24,866 bases of DNA. Source: Priapulus caudatus (Eukaryota > Priapulida > Priapulimorpha > Priapulimorphida > Priapulidae). The notes below the pieces were generated by a model that did no database searches, was not told the origin of the DNA, and worked only from the letters and a program-made list of their open reading frames with translations. The DNA lies in NCBI RefSeq assembly GCF_000485595.1, contig NW_014577293.1, positions 249,346 to 274,211 on the forward strand, written 5' to 3'. A program made the position numbers and the translations under genes. This document shows, piece after piece, positions 1 through 9,116 of the stretch; within the stretch, counting starts at the first letter, position 1, and each line of letters opens with the position of its first letter.

Positions 1-36
1 GTGTGTGTGTGTATGTGTGTGTGTGCGCGCGCGCGC
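1..36. repeat. (GT)n/(GC)n microsatellite
   Basis: An alternating GT tract runs from base 1 to about 25 and passes directly into alternating GC to base 36. It is cut by the window edge. Such alternating purine-pyrimidine DNA is a simple repeat with Z-DNA potential; there is no coding signal. Confidence 0.95.
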
Positions 37-167
37 CACAAGTTGAGATATCACTCTAGCCATATTATATATGTAATTAATAATACAATGCCTCTAACCT
101 AATTAATGGTAGAGCGTAACGTAAACTTTTTGCTATCATATGTGTGCATGTATATTTGTATGCGCGC

Positions 168-290
168 GTAAATAAATAAATAAATAGATAAATGAGTATA
201 TAATATATATATTTATATAATATATATACATATGTGTGTGTATCTGTGTATTTCTATGTATATATATATATATTTATTTATTTATATCGG
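168..290. repeat. AT-rich microsatellite cluster
   Basis: AAAT repeats (about 168-188) are followed by TA dinucleotide tracts and a TTTA tract up to about 285. The cluster is low-complexity AT-rich DNA. Confidence 0.85.
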
Positions 291-300
291 AGTCAATATG

Positions 301-676
301 TCACGTAGTAAGCTGGTTCGCTGTCGCGAATGTACAGGTAGAGCCTTCACGAAGCGCACGAACAAACACGAAACCCCGTATACCGCTGCGATAATAACAA
401 ACAGATAAATAACCGATATGGACGATGACGATAGCAGATTTAATTGCGCTGTAGTAGATCGTGAGCGCCATCTTTAATTTACCCAGCCGTGGATTCACTG
501 TGCGATTATAAGAACGATCATGACCAGGGGCGCGCCGCGTATTATATAAACATCGAGGAATCTCTTCATTCGTTTAATTATTGCATGCACAGGTCTTGCT
601 CTCTTAGTCGGAATGGTGGATCCGATGAAATTAACAAACACCGAGAATCGTTGCCGGATCTCTGTCCGTCTGTTGT
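301..676. other. Unassigned unique DNA before the minisatellite
   Basis: This is unique, moderately GC-rich sequence. Short frames exist on both strands (a 65-codon and a 68-codon frame on the minus strand), but none has recognisable motifs, splice signals or a matching neighbour. I see no gene here. Confidence 0.5.
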
Positions 677-1021
677 CACCTATCCGATTCTTCTTTGTCA
701 CCGATCCACGGGTCTCTTGTCACCGATTCACGGGTCTCTTGTCACCGATCCACGGGTCTCTTGTCACCGATCCACGGGTCTCTTGTCACCAATCTACGAG
801 TCTCTTGTCACCGATCCACGACTCTCTTGTCACCGATCTACGAGTCTCTTGTCACCGATCCACGAGTCTCTTGTCACCGATCCACGAGTCGCTTGTCACC
901 GATCCACGAGTCTCTTGTCACCGATCCACGAGTCTCTTGTCACCGATCCACGAGTCTCTTGTCACCGATCCACGGGTCTCTTGTCACCGATCCACGGGTC
1001 TCTTGTCACCGATCCACGAGT
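677..1021. repeat. 22-bp minisatellite, about 15.7 units
   Basis: CACC starts recur exactly every 22 bp (677, 699, 721, 743 and so on to 1007). There are fifteen full units and a 15-bp remainder. The unit reads CACCGATCCACG followed by RGTCTCTTGT. Units alternate between CACGGG and CACGAG variants, and the first unit is the most diverged. Because 22 is not divisible by 3 and the unit holds no stop codon, all three forward frames stay open and give the same 22-residue peptide cycle at different offsets. The long open frames over this array (489-1073, 613-1023, 695-1069) are therefore arithmetic artefacts, not evidence of a gene. Confidence 0.95.
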
Positions 1022-1440
1022 GACCGCGACTCCCAACTCTCTTCACTCCCCGAGTCTATTTATCCGTAGCTAGAATCAATCTACGTTTTCTGCTCCTGAA
1101 TGCAGTATCGTTTCGTTCCGTATCGTCTCGTTATTATAAGTTTAGCCTTTCCGATGTTGCGTGTAGCGTCGTTCACAACAGCATTAATATCTGCAGTGCA
1201 CGTGCGTGAATATATCATGCGACGTCGGCCCCGGGCCGATGCATCGTCGTCCGATGAATTCGCATCAGTGTTTAGCAGAACAACTCCGCCTGTCGGGGCG
1301 TCTCGTGGATGAGATATACCGTCTGCAACATGTCAACATCTGACGGCGGAATTTATCTACCTGCATGCGAGCCCGCCTCCACGACATCCAGCTAACTACA
1401 ACAGAGCCTCTTTATTTGCGCGCGTTGACACGTCGGTGAT
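1022..1440. other. Gene-free spacer
   Basis: Mixed-composition DNA with a short 70-codon plus frame at 1100-1312 that has no motif or splice context. No feature can be supported. Confidence 0.5.
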
Positions 1441-1557
1441 GTATATATATATATTATATATAGTAAGGCGTATGATAGTAAGGCGTATTCATAGTATACA
1501 CACTAAATATATAATATATATTTATTTATATAATATCAAGAGCTAATAATACATGTA

Positions 1558-1594
<37 letters not shown>
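1441..1594. repeat. (TA)n microsatellites with a short duplicated motif
   Basis: TA dinucleotide tracts lie at about 1442-1462 and at 1560-1593; the second is uninterrupted. Between them the 13-mer TAGTAAGGCGTAT occurs twice, at 1461-1473 and 1476-1488. Confidence 0.9.
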
Positions 1595-1596
<2 letters not shown>

Positions 1597-1785
1597 TCAA
1601 ATAATTCTTTATTATGATGACTAATATTAGAAGGGAATTAATAATATATTCATCCTCTATTCATGGTATATAAAGTTGTTACTTGTGATTATATTTAAGC
1701 TGTATACAGTTTCTATAATTGTCCAAATATGACACCATGACGGCATTTACTTTAGTGAACAGGCGACCCTACGCGTACATGCACA

Positions 1786-1863
1786 TAAATAAATAAATAA
1801 ATAAATAAATAAATATATATGTATGTATGTATATTTATTTATTTTTTCATTTATTTATTTATG
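1786..1863. repeat. (AAAT)n ... (ATTT)n inverted tetranucleotide pair
   Basis: AAAT repeats (about 1786-1815), a short GTAT tract, then TTTA/ATTT repeats (about 1831-1863). The two flanking tracts are reverse complements, so single strands could fold into a long AT stem. Confidence 0.85.
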
Positions 1864-2407
1864 TATTATATGCAAATCAATATTGTAATAATATAAGACG
1901 GAACTATAAAAATAACTTCTTACGAATTTTATATTATTTAACCGCAAATACCTATACTATGTTCGTCCTCTTGATAAGAGAAATACAATTCCGTAAATGA
2001 CATGAGTTTGATTGGAAGGTTTAATCAGATTAGTAAATTAGCTCGAAAGATAAGCAGCGAACACACTCGTTGCAGACGAGGTGCGCAAAATACATACTCA
2101 ACGACAAGATTGCTTTAGTGTAATTAGGTAGTAAAATTCTCATACAAAAATAATGAATGTAAATTCACGTGACTATAGTAACGTAAAGGTGTTAGTTCGT
2201 TTATTTCTTTTATCTCCACACTGTCGCTACCAATGCGCCGCTAACGCGAAAGGATACGGAGCGGAGCGACACGCCGTTACTTAAAAAAATACTCACACGC
2301 GCGTAAAAAAATCATTTAATCAACACTTTAAATGATAGATTGCTTGACGATTTCCCGTTTCTAATTGCCATGCATTATAGCCTCTACGCCTCGGTGTGCG
2401 TCGTCTA
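1864..2407. other. AT-rich gene-free DNA
   Basis: No open frame of note, no repeat array and no RNA-like fold is visible. A GC-richer patch lies at about 2220-2280 without recognisable motif. Confidence 0.5.
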
Positions 2408-2484
2408 CAACGACGACGACGACGATGACGACGACGATGGACGACGATGACGATAACGACGATGATGGACGACGATGACGATAA
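2408..2484. repeat. (ACG/ATG)n trinucleotide array
   Basis: A run of CGA, CGACGATG and related units on the plus strand, interrupted by TGG and TAA. It makes minus-strand frames rich in Ser, Val or Arg (within 2320-2648), which are low-complexity translations rather than genes. Confidence 0.85.
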
Positions 2485-3023
2485 ACGCTCACCTTCGAAA
2501 GGGTGTCCCTCTCCGATCTGCGACAGGTGATACATGGCCATGTACGTGTCTGTGCGTGCGTGTACGAGGATGCACAATTGTCGAGCAATATATAGTTACT
2601 ACACACGAGTTTAGGTAGTTTCACGCTCACACAGGCGCATGCACTCACGAAGCACGAATGAAGTTATACGAGCGCGCGCGTGCTGACTCGCGGCGTTACG
2701 AATGCCTCCTCTGAGTCTCTCTTCGCTCGAATGTCAAGCGTCGTGCGACTTCCACTCGATACCCTCAGTAGGACCTTCTTGGGTGACACAAGTATCTCTC
2801 ACGAGCGACTCCCTCGTTCTTCTAACACGTCCGTGCGAGTCCAATCGGAGGACCGCGCGATGTCTGATCACGTTGTTAGAGCAGCGGCGCTCGGCGGAGA
2901 AGGTAGCGGCTTAGCTCCACCGCCGCACAGCCCGTCCTAATTGCGAGAACTCGCTGCAGCTTGTATAACCAATCCGTGCGTCTTCATATTTCTGGCTGCT
3001 GCTTGGCGGCTGACCGTAATTAC

Positions 3024-3130
3024 GCTTTAAAAGCAGGGGCGAGACAGATCGCGCAAAGTGACAGGCGCAGGTGTTAAGTTCATTGGCTATCCGTTACAAA
3101 CATGGCCGACGCGGCGATGCGATTGGCTGA
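3024..3130 (+). promoter_or_regulatory. Promoter-like island: TATA-like box and CCAAT boxes
   Basis: A TATA-like CTTTAAAAG begins at 3024. Two ATTGGCT motifs (inverted CCAAT boxes) sit at about 3081 and 3122, and local CpG content rises over roughly 2940-3240. The first ATTGGCT lies 20 bp before an ATG in strong context at 3102. The arrangement fits an RNA polymerase II promoter, but there is no transcript evidence, and CCAAT-type motifs are common by chance. Confidence 0.35.
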
Positions 3131-3194
3131 GCGGGCATCGCGGAAGGTGGGCGGTGACAATCTGCATCGGGTTGATGATAGATGTGACAAATAA
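3102..3194 (+). CDS. Small ORF or candidate first exon, 30 codons, unrecognised
   Basis: The ATG at 3102 has A at -3 and G at +4, a strong metazoan start context. The frame begins MADAAMRLAERASRK and ends at TAA 3192-3194, giving 30 residues rich in Ala and Arg. A consensus splice donor (G|GTAAGTAC, GT at 3210) lies 16 bp after the stop. The ORF could thus be an upstream or short ORF in a 5' leader exon; alternatively the exon ends earlier, at a weaker AAG|GTGGGC site near 3147, with coding continuing elsewhere. A TATA-like box and CCAAT-type boxes precede or overlap it. No protein family is recognised and no downstream exon was found. A chance ORF in a GC-rich patch remains a serious alternative. 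Confidence 0.25.
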   Translation: MADAAMRLAERASRKVGGDNLHRVDDRCDK

Positions 3195-3215
3195 GCACGT
3201 TTCATGACGGTAAGT

Positions 3216-3995
3216 ACGTACGCCCAGGCCGCGTAGCACCACCCTTGCTTGAGCTCCCCCTGCAGTTAAACTAATACTAACGTAGAAAAAAGCAAGGGAC
3301 AGCTTAATTTTTTTTAATTGCTAGTGGATGTCTACTCTGCTACGCTTGTTTAAATAAATGAGTGAAGAGGGCACGAGTGACAGTCCCAACACGAAATCAC
3401 ATTACAGCAATGCGTATAGCGTCAGAAACACGTATCAATGTTTCAGTGGTTCGATGCCAATAGTATATGTTACAGTGATGGAAGTTATATAGCACATATT
3501 ATATAGGTCCGGAAAACTTCGTAATCATTCACTGATCAAAGTAACAATTAATACATTCGAACATACAATTAACAACATTTGAATTATTACAATGCTGTTT
3601 TAATACATTTTACCGACTTATAATAGACACACATTGGCGGGCTCATCAAAATCTCGCCAGTAGGTGGCGTCAATAGGCAAGAGGATGACAGAAAAATTAG
3701 TTAGAAATGTTTAGAAATGTTTAGCTTACAAATTTCACTGTTAGCTTATAAAGTGTGTGACATGTCGCATAAAACCGGATGTGCAGCGACGGCGGTTTGG
3801 TCCTCTAATGAGATTATCACAATAAGAGGTGTTATCATTATTTTATCATCATGTATGTAAATGACAGTGATGTAATTATACCTTAATGTTTTGCTGCAGC
3901 GACCTTGAAGAGAAATGCTCAATGTTCATCTGATATACCTCATGGATAATTATATACATCAAGTCTCTCCCCTCTTTTTTCTTTTTATGCTAATC
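3216..3995. other. Gene-free DNA with a CTCF-like site
   Basis: AT-rich sequence with no supported exon. The only structured signals are the motif at 3657-3670, listed separately, and a small tandem repeat of TTAGAAATG at about 3700-3722. Confidence 0.5.
3657..3670 (+). promoter_or_regulatory. CTCF-core-like motif 1
   Basis: CCAGTAGGTGGCGT matches 13 of 14 positions of the published CTCF core CCASYAGRKGGCRS; only the last base differs. Binding is not shown by sequence alone. Confidence 0.3.
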
Positions 3996-4027
3996 ATTTA
4001 TTTTGGTAATCGATTACCAAAATAAAT
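3996..4027. repeat. 32-bp perfect palindrome
   Basis: Every base from 3996 pairs with its mirror partner to 4027 around the central CG (4011-4012); the core is TTTTGGTAATCGATTACC, followed by AAAA. No flanking direct repeat is seen, so there is no sign of transposition. Confidence 0.95.
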
Positions 4028-4590
4028 AACAGGTGGTTGGTATTAATTTGGTGCAAACGTTATATTTGCAACCAATAATATCACGTAAAATATCAGAATG
4101 TATATCAATAATGTCTGCATAATTTAATTTACGTCTAACGAGTAAATGCGTATTATTTTTACATTTAATTTTACAATAGTTTTATAACTTTATAATTAGG
4201 AATAACTGCGTAAATCTACCTGTTTGAATCTTGTAAGTATTAAGAATTTGTTTCTGCAACGATACCATAAATATAAACAGTTTCATGTCCATTAATATGC
4301 GTTTTTAGTAAGTCTATATTCACCTCCTTGTTAGTAGCTAGACACGAGTCGGAATTGCGAGAGCGATAGCTTGCAGATGGATTGTATAACTCTGTTTGGT
4401 AAATCAGTAGTGAGTTTTTGACAGTCGTTTCTGCAATCGTACCTTAAAAAAGTGGGATGAAGCAATGAATGCCCGTTCAAAAAACAGAACGAGCTAGAGT
4501 CAAATACCGTTATAAAAGTTAACATTCAGCCACGAGGTGGCGCTGCGAGGTCATTTGTTGACGAGCATAAGCGAGTAGGTAAACATGTTT
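4028..4590. other. Gene-free DNA
   Basis: AT-rich with a 64-codon minus frame at 4331-4525 that has no motif. Apart from the CTCF-like motif at 4530-4543, no feature can be supported. Confidence 0.5.
4530..4543 (+). promoter_or_regulatory. CTCF-core-like motif 2
   Basis: CCACGAGGTGGCGC matches CCASYAGRKGGCRS at 13 of 14 positions (position 5 differs). It lies 860 bp from the first such motif, in the same orientation. Confidence 0.3.
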
Positions 4591-4650
4591 GTGTAAACCA
4601 TAGAAATCGCAACACTAATCGGTTAGTGTTGCGATTTCTATGGTGTAAAC
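4591..4650. mobile_element. 44-bp hairpin insertion with 8-bp direct repeats
   Basis: Exact copies of GTGTAAAC stand at 4591-4598 and 4643-4650. Between them lie 20-bp inverted arms (4599-4618 and 4623-4642) around a TCGG centre. The pairing extends 2 bp into each direct repeat, so the full perfect stem is 22 bp (4597-4618 with 4623-4644). An 8-bp duplication around terminal inverted repeats is the footprint expected of hAT-type transposition. The inner arm sequence TTAGTGTTG resembles the tips of the TAGTG elements further along the window. There is no internal sequence beyond the arms, so the element would be a minimal non-autonomous one or a fused pair of transposon ends. Confidence 0.6.
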
Positions 4651-5380
4651 AAGTTATGATTGTGAAGATTTCTGTATCGCATGAGTGCGAATCTCAGCTG
4701 TTTCACCCTGAACAGAAACTCACATGCGAAGAGACCAGTGGCAGTGGGAGTACACTAACAGAAGTTGAGATCTTTTAAACATCACAAGGTGCGTGAAAAT
4801 GTAGCATCAATGACTCTGGAAGTTTCATGGCGTTCTTTTTTGTGGTCCCCGTGGATTCTGGCGTTTACGTTTTTGCGTCTAATGGCTGTGCATTTATCTA
4901 ATCTCTTCTCAGCTGTCTGTCTGTATAGTTTATTGTTCATGCATCACGCTTCTGAAGCTGTGTGAAATTAGAATTTTTTTAAACATGTTAGTTTGAACTA
5001 ATTTATACTTGTAATTAACGTGTAATAATTAAACTTTCAACAACTGTCAAATCTGAAACCATTCAAAAAACTCGTCGTACACGCTAAATAGCCTACGCTA
5101 AATAGCCTACATCACACGAGCTTGGATCAATTCAGCCTACAGTCACGCCACACGCACGCCGCTGCACGATTACTCAGACATATATAATATCAGAAGTAGA
5201 TAATAGGGAATAATAAAATATCTTCATTCTTGCTTCTTGATCTTCTATATATCTTCATCTATGCTCCAAGTCCAACACGTGGATGGCTGCACAGACTGGA
5301 CGGTACGCAAAAATAGTGCATTGCATGCATGGTGGCGCCACCCAGTGGCAAACTAAGATAATGTATTGCAAAAATTAAAT
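4651..5380. other. Gene-free DNA
   Basis: A 66-codon plus frame at 4765-4965 has no motif. A 14-bp direct duplication, GCTAAATAGCCTAC, sits at 5083-5096 and 5097-5110. No exon is supported. Confidence 0.5.
5335..5348 (-). promoter_or_regulatory. CTCF-core-like motif 3
   Basis: Read on the minus strand, CCACTGGGTGGCGC matches CCASYAGRKGGCRS at 13 of 14 positions (position 6 differs). It is opposite in orientation to the two motifs upstream. Confidence 0.3.
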
Positions 5381-5449
5381 AATTGTATAACAATTGTATA
5401 ACAACAGATTGTATAATTTAGTTGTATAACAACAGAATTGTATAACAAA
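5381..5449. repeat. Irregular TTGTATAAC repeats
   Basis: Five imperfect copies of TTGTATAA(CAA) at uneven spacing. It is a local AT-rich tandem cluster with no coding signal. Confidence 0.7.
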
Positions 5450-5981
5450 TCTCTGCTGTTTACTCAGTTTGCTGTTTGCTGCTAATACTCAGAATGAAGT
5501 GTGATAGTAGATACGTAATGATTGAAAAGGAAAATTAATGTACTTGTGTAACGAGTACGTTTAACGACCATATAGAATGAATTTTACATACAAAATTATC
5601 ATCATTACTTCATTTAGTCAGATAGATTTCTTTTTCTACAAACAATAAAAATAATAAAGCAGATATAATTTCCACATTTTCAACTCAGGTTTCAATAATT
5701 ACATGTGATACTAAGAAGCTACGAGTCGAATATATAAATAAATAAATATATTATATGCATGGAGGTGCCTAGATGATGATCTGTGAGAAACCTAAAAATT
5801 GACAATTCTAGATTTTCTTTCTTACATCAGAATAATTCTTCACTGCACTGCAGTAACTACAATAATTTCTTGCTGATGCCAATTTTAATTGACTTCTGTA
5901 TTTGCCAGGGGCAACACCATCAATCCACTTAGCAAGCAGGGTATAGGAAGTGTCCAGTGTGGGTATTTGTTAGTCTGTGGT
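5450..5981. other. Gene-free AT-rich DNA
   Basis: No open frame, array or fold stands out. The 111-codon frame that begins at 5889 runs through the transposon at 5982-6172 and is not a gene. Confidence 0.5.
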
Positions 5982-6172
5982 CAGGGGCGTGTACAGGGGG
6001 GGGGTCCGGACACCCCCCTGCTCGCGCAGAACGCATCTGAGGGGTCTAATTTCAAAAATTTCTTGGGGAGGGCCAGAAAATTCTACAACATATCAGACCC
6101 CCCTTCGCGTGCTCGCAAGTTTGGGTTACGGTTAGACCCCCCCCCCTGCTACAAATCCTGTACACGTCCCTG
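5982..6172. mobile_element. hAT-like MITE, CAGGG termini
   Basis: Left end CAGGGGCGTGTACAGG and right end, reverse complemented, CAGGGACGTGTACAGG agree at 15 of 16 bases. Inside are G-run and C-run subterminal repeats and AGACCCCCC motifs. The CAG start and short length (191 bp) fit a non-autonomous hAT element. No matching 8-bp target duplication was found (left flank TCTGTGGT, right flank GTGGTTGA), so flanks may have decayed or the superfamily call may be wrong. Confidence 0.6.
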
Positions 6173-6214
6173 GTGGTTGAACTGCCTTGTGAGTTATGTA
6201 TGTCGCAATGATTA

Positions 6215-6547
6215 TGTAGTATAGCTGAGAGGGTCTATGTCCCCCAGGGTACTGCCGGAACGTACCCTGGGTACGGCCCCGTAACCGCGAACGTACCCTG
6301 GTACTATCTAATATGTCGGACCGTACCTCGCCTACTCCACTAACGAGTCTAGGGATCGAGTCGCCTACGCCTACTCCCTAACCCTAACCATATCAGATAG
6401 TTACCTCAGGTACATATATGTCACCTACGCCTACGCCTACTCCCTAACCCTAACCATATCAGATAGTTACCAGGGTATACCGGAACGTACCCAAGGTACG
6501 TTCCGGCAGTACCCTGGGGGACATAGACCCCCATGAGCTGTAGTATA
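6215..6547. mobile_element. Foldback element with telomere-like interior, copy 1
   Basis: 44-bp arms at 6231-6274 and 6487-6530 are reverse complements with one mismatch. They begin GGGTCTATGTCCCCCAGGG. Outside them the imperfect tips start GCT, and the 9-bp word TGTAGTATA is directly repeated at 6215-6223 and 6539-6547, which reads as a target-site duplication of 8 or 9 bp. The interior contains CCCTAACCCTAACC tracts. Together with the 10.1-kb element, which has similar tips and the same type of interior, it defines a family. It interrupts a region next to a gypsy relic. No transposase is encoded. An 8-9 bp duplication fits hAT, MULE, Merlin or P; I cannot choose. Confidence 0.65.
6363..6471. 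repeat. Two 43-bp copies with telomere-like core
   Basis: The segment at 6363-6405 recurs at 6429-6471. Each copy holds GCCTACGCCTACTCCC, then CTAACCCTAACC, then ATATCAGATAGTTACC. The repeat lies inside the foldback element. Confidence 0.9.
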
Positions 6548-6570
6548 CACAGCATTGCACAAGATAAGGG

Positions 6571-6797
6571 TTCAGGTTTATAGTCCGGCGGGTCAGTGGT
6601 CCTACAGGTCATTGGTCATACCGGTCTACGGCCAGTAGCTATTGAGAAGATGGATCTGCCTGACGCTGAACTACTGACCGTACTATAGACACGATTTGCT
6701 ACCTGTCAAAGTTCGCACCCCGACTAGCTGAGAGTGCAGCGCCATTTAGGGACCTTGCTAAGAAGGAGAACTCGAGTTTGTGTGGCACAGCCAGCAG
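6571..6797 (+). pseudogene. Ty3/gypsy reverse transcriptase relic, frameshifted
   Basis: Three frames in sequence carry family landmarks from the end of the gypsy reverse transcriptase domain. Frame at 6571: FR....VS...GH, like the conserved K-C-x-F-R...V-x-x-x-G-H box. Frame at 6611: IGHTGLRPVAIEKMDLPDAE, like the GLxPxxxKVxAIxxM stretch. Frame at 6700: YLSKFAPRLAE, then APFRDLAKKEN. A further shift at 6772 gives EFVWHSQQ. In intact elements these blocks are collinear and lead into RNase H. Here they are joined through at least three frameshifts and an in-frame TAG, with no catalytic YxDD box, integrase or LTR recognised. It is a dead fragment. The foldback element ends 23 bp upstream and may have split it. 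Confidence 0.7.
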
Positions 6798-7360
6798 GTG
6801 AGACTGTTAGGACTTTTAGATTTAGACTAAACGACTTTTAGGACTTTGGTTTATTCTCTCTCCAATACCTCATTGTATCGATCACTCTGCTCTGTCTGCG
6901 CCCCTCTTACTAGCTCTTACTGTTATTATTAACCATGGATCAACGACCCGTGGGATTATAGACCACTCACCCAAGATAGGTGGGTCTGGGGTTCATCGAG
7001 CAAGATAGTTAATCACTATTTGCTTTAGATACAAATATGTCTCCCAGCAGAGAGAGGTCAGAGGACCCTGTGTCTGCTACCTGTGTGTACAAGCTTAAGT
7101 TTTGTGTTTATATTTGCTTTATTCAACACCTGCTGTTGGAATGGGATTAAAGCGATGGGATACACCAATCTCAATGAGTAAATGAAATAGCTTTGCTGAG
7201 TGTAACCTGTCTGAGAAAAAAACTAAACAACACAGGTGCCCAGGGTCGATATGTCGATAAGGAAAATACTTCAATGTAGATCCAGAAAGATAAAAACAAA
7301 CCATAACTTAATTTAGTAATTTATATCATGTGTCCACATGCCTATACATAACGTGTTCTG
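6798..7360. other. Gene-free DNA after the gypsy relic
   Basis: RNase H or integrase motifs were looked for and not found. A 61-codon minus frame at 7119-7304 has no motif. Confidence 0.45.
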
Positions 7361-7458
7361 TCACTTTGTACTTGTACTTTGTACTTGTACTTTGTACTTG
7401 TACTCTGTACTCTGTACTCTGTACTCTGTACTTTGTCACTCTGTACTTGTACTTTGTG
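7361..7458. repeat. (TGTACTY)n minisatellite
   Basis: Units TTGTACT and CTGTACT recur from 7361 to about 7458, first as TTGTACTTGTAC pairs, then as four CTGTACT units, then degenerate. The overlapping Leu/Cys/Thr-rich plus frame (7379-7579) is a repeat translation. Confidence 0.9.
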
Positions 7459-9116
7459 CCTGGCCAATTCTACAAGTAGTTTTTTCAATAAAAATCTGAT
7501 GAGAGCAGTCTACGATATGTGTTATTATTTGCCTTCGTACGTATATCCACTAGGTCGAATTTTGGGGGTTATATTCTGATGGGTAATAAAAATACAGGAA
7601 CCTCCCAATTCCCACTAGCAAGAAAGATTCATGGACTTTAATTGATTATATATATGCAAGGTGAAATGTGAACATTTTACTGGAACTTCTTGCTTAACTG
7701 TCAATAGGTTGTAGATAATTAATGAAAAAATATATCCAGCAAATGTCACAACACTGATATCAATATCACGACTTTATTTCTATCAGGAGTGAATAACTAC
7801 AAATTGTTTTCAGGCACTCCCGATTGTTCCAAGGGCTGTATCAGCAGTTGTAGGAGTGAATAGATGTTTGATTTTGAATATTTAATGTTGAATGGTTTAC
7901 AACCCACCTTGCCATCTGCAATAAGGTGAGTGAATGTTACAATATCCTCCAGTGTCGATAAGCTTTATGGTATTAGCAACCTCCAACAGCTCAGCTGCCG
8001 TTCTCTGCCCCCGCACTAGTCTTCCGCCTCACGCAAGCACAGAACTGAAAGAGAAGCTAGAGTGAAATCCTGAAATAACACAGTGTTAATAGACGCACTC
8101 CTGACAGATGCGCACACGCATGTACGCACACACACATATATAGATATATATATAGATATCCATGTATATAGAAAGTGAGAGAAGCTGCTTGGAGCAGTTT
8201 ACTGTATGGCGCCAATATCACATATATCCTGCTGAAATAACACTGACAGTGACACTGCTAGAGGGGGCAGACATGCCCTTTGGGAATTCTATAAGACATC
8301 TGCTGCTGGCCTGTACCAGGTTTTGTGGGGTATTTTAGTTCATGATACCCTTACAGAAGCTCAGCCAGTCTGCCAGCACCAACACCGGCACACGCTAGAC
8401 GCTGCTGAAGGCACGTAGTATATATAGACGGTGAATAGTTTAACAAGTTACAATTGCTGCGGCGTAAGCCCAACGGAAACATCATACTTCTGCCGCCCGT
8501 TTCACGACGCTTTGTCATGCACGTATTTTGTACGCTTGTGTGCAAGTATACACGCGATCAGACTGATCTTCCCAGCGGCTGTGGAGTGGATGTGCATGCT
8601 GGGAGTTATAACTATCATTAGTCATATTTGTACGCATATTTCTTCATAAGAAAATAGTAAGCATCCACGTTCGTAGCAAAATGGCATGTTGGAAAAAAGA
8701 AAGCAGCTATGCGCCACAGAGGTCGATTCCGTACGGTAAGCTGTAAACTCGTATATATATATATCTATGCTTCCCAGTTATCACGGTCAGTGTTTCGCGT
8801 GAACGAAACATTGCTGTGTTAATTGGTGATATATATGGTTCCATGTGTGTGTATACATAGCTACCCATGTATCTCAGAGCAAGTGCTGTATATAGCTAGC
8901 TGCGTGCTGACACTAGCTGGCATGCCATGCATATAAGTAAGTGCATTTTGACCTTTATTAGTTATAATTTTGGATCCGAAATGCTGATCAGCTGGCATTG
9001 GCTGACTTAGCACTAAGCACTAATTTGGCATATAGAAGCCATATACTTCTATATATATATATCACTACAATGGCGACACAGCACACTCAGAGATGTCAAG
9101 TTTGAGAAATGGTTGA
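7459..9116. other. Gene-free DNA with small AT/AC microsatellites
   Basis: Short TA tracts occur at about 8135-8160, 8750-8765 and 9050-9062, with an AC tract near 8125. The overlapping 64- and 72-codon frames at 8351-8649 lie on opposite strands and show no motif. One acceptor-like TGTTTTCAG at about 7805-7813 lacks a convincing exon after it. Confidence 0.45.

Noticed and set aside
489-1073. 194-codon plus frame, the longest in the window
   Set aside because: Most of it is the 22-bp minisatellite translated; the same peptide cycle appears in all three frames, so openness is explained without a gene.
2320-2648. Minus frames rich in Ser/Val/Arg
   Set aside because: Translations of the ACG/ATG trinucleotide array; both overlapping frames are equally open and low-complexity.
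2680-2940. 86-codon plus frame in GC-richer DNA
   Set aside because: Starts with ATG and is open, but shows no motif or donor, and a competing frame (2702-2914) is equally open.
4597-4644. Palindrome as a microRNA precursor
   Set aside because: The loop is only 4 nt, the arms pair perfectly, and exact 8-bp direct repeats flank it; insertion of a mobile hairpin explains it better.
5889-6224. 111-codon plus frame
   Set aside because: Spans the whole CAGGG MITE, including its G and C runs; composition reflects the transposon.
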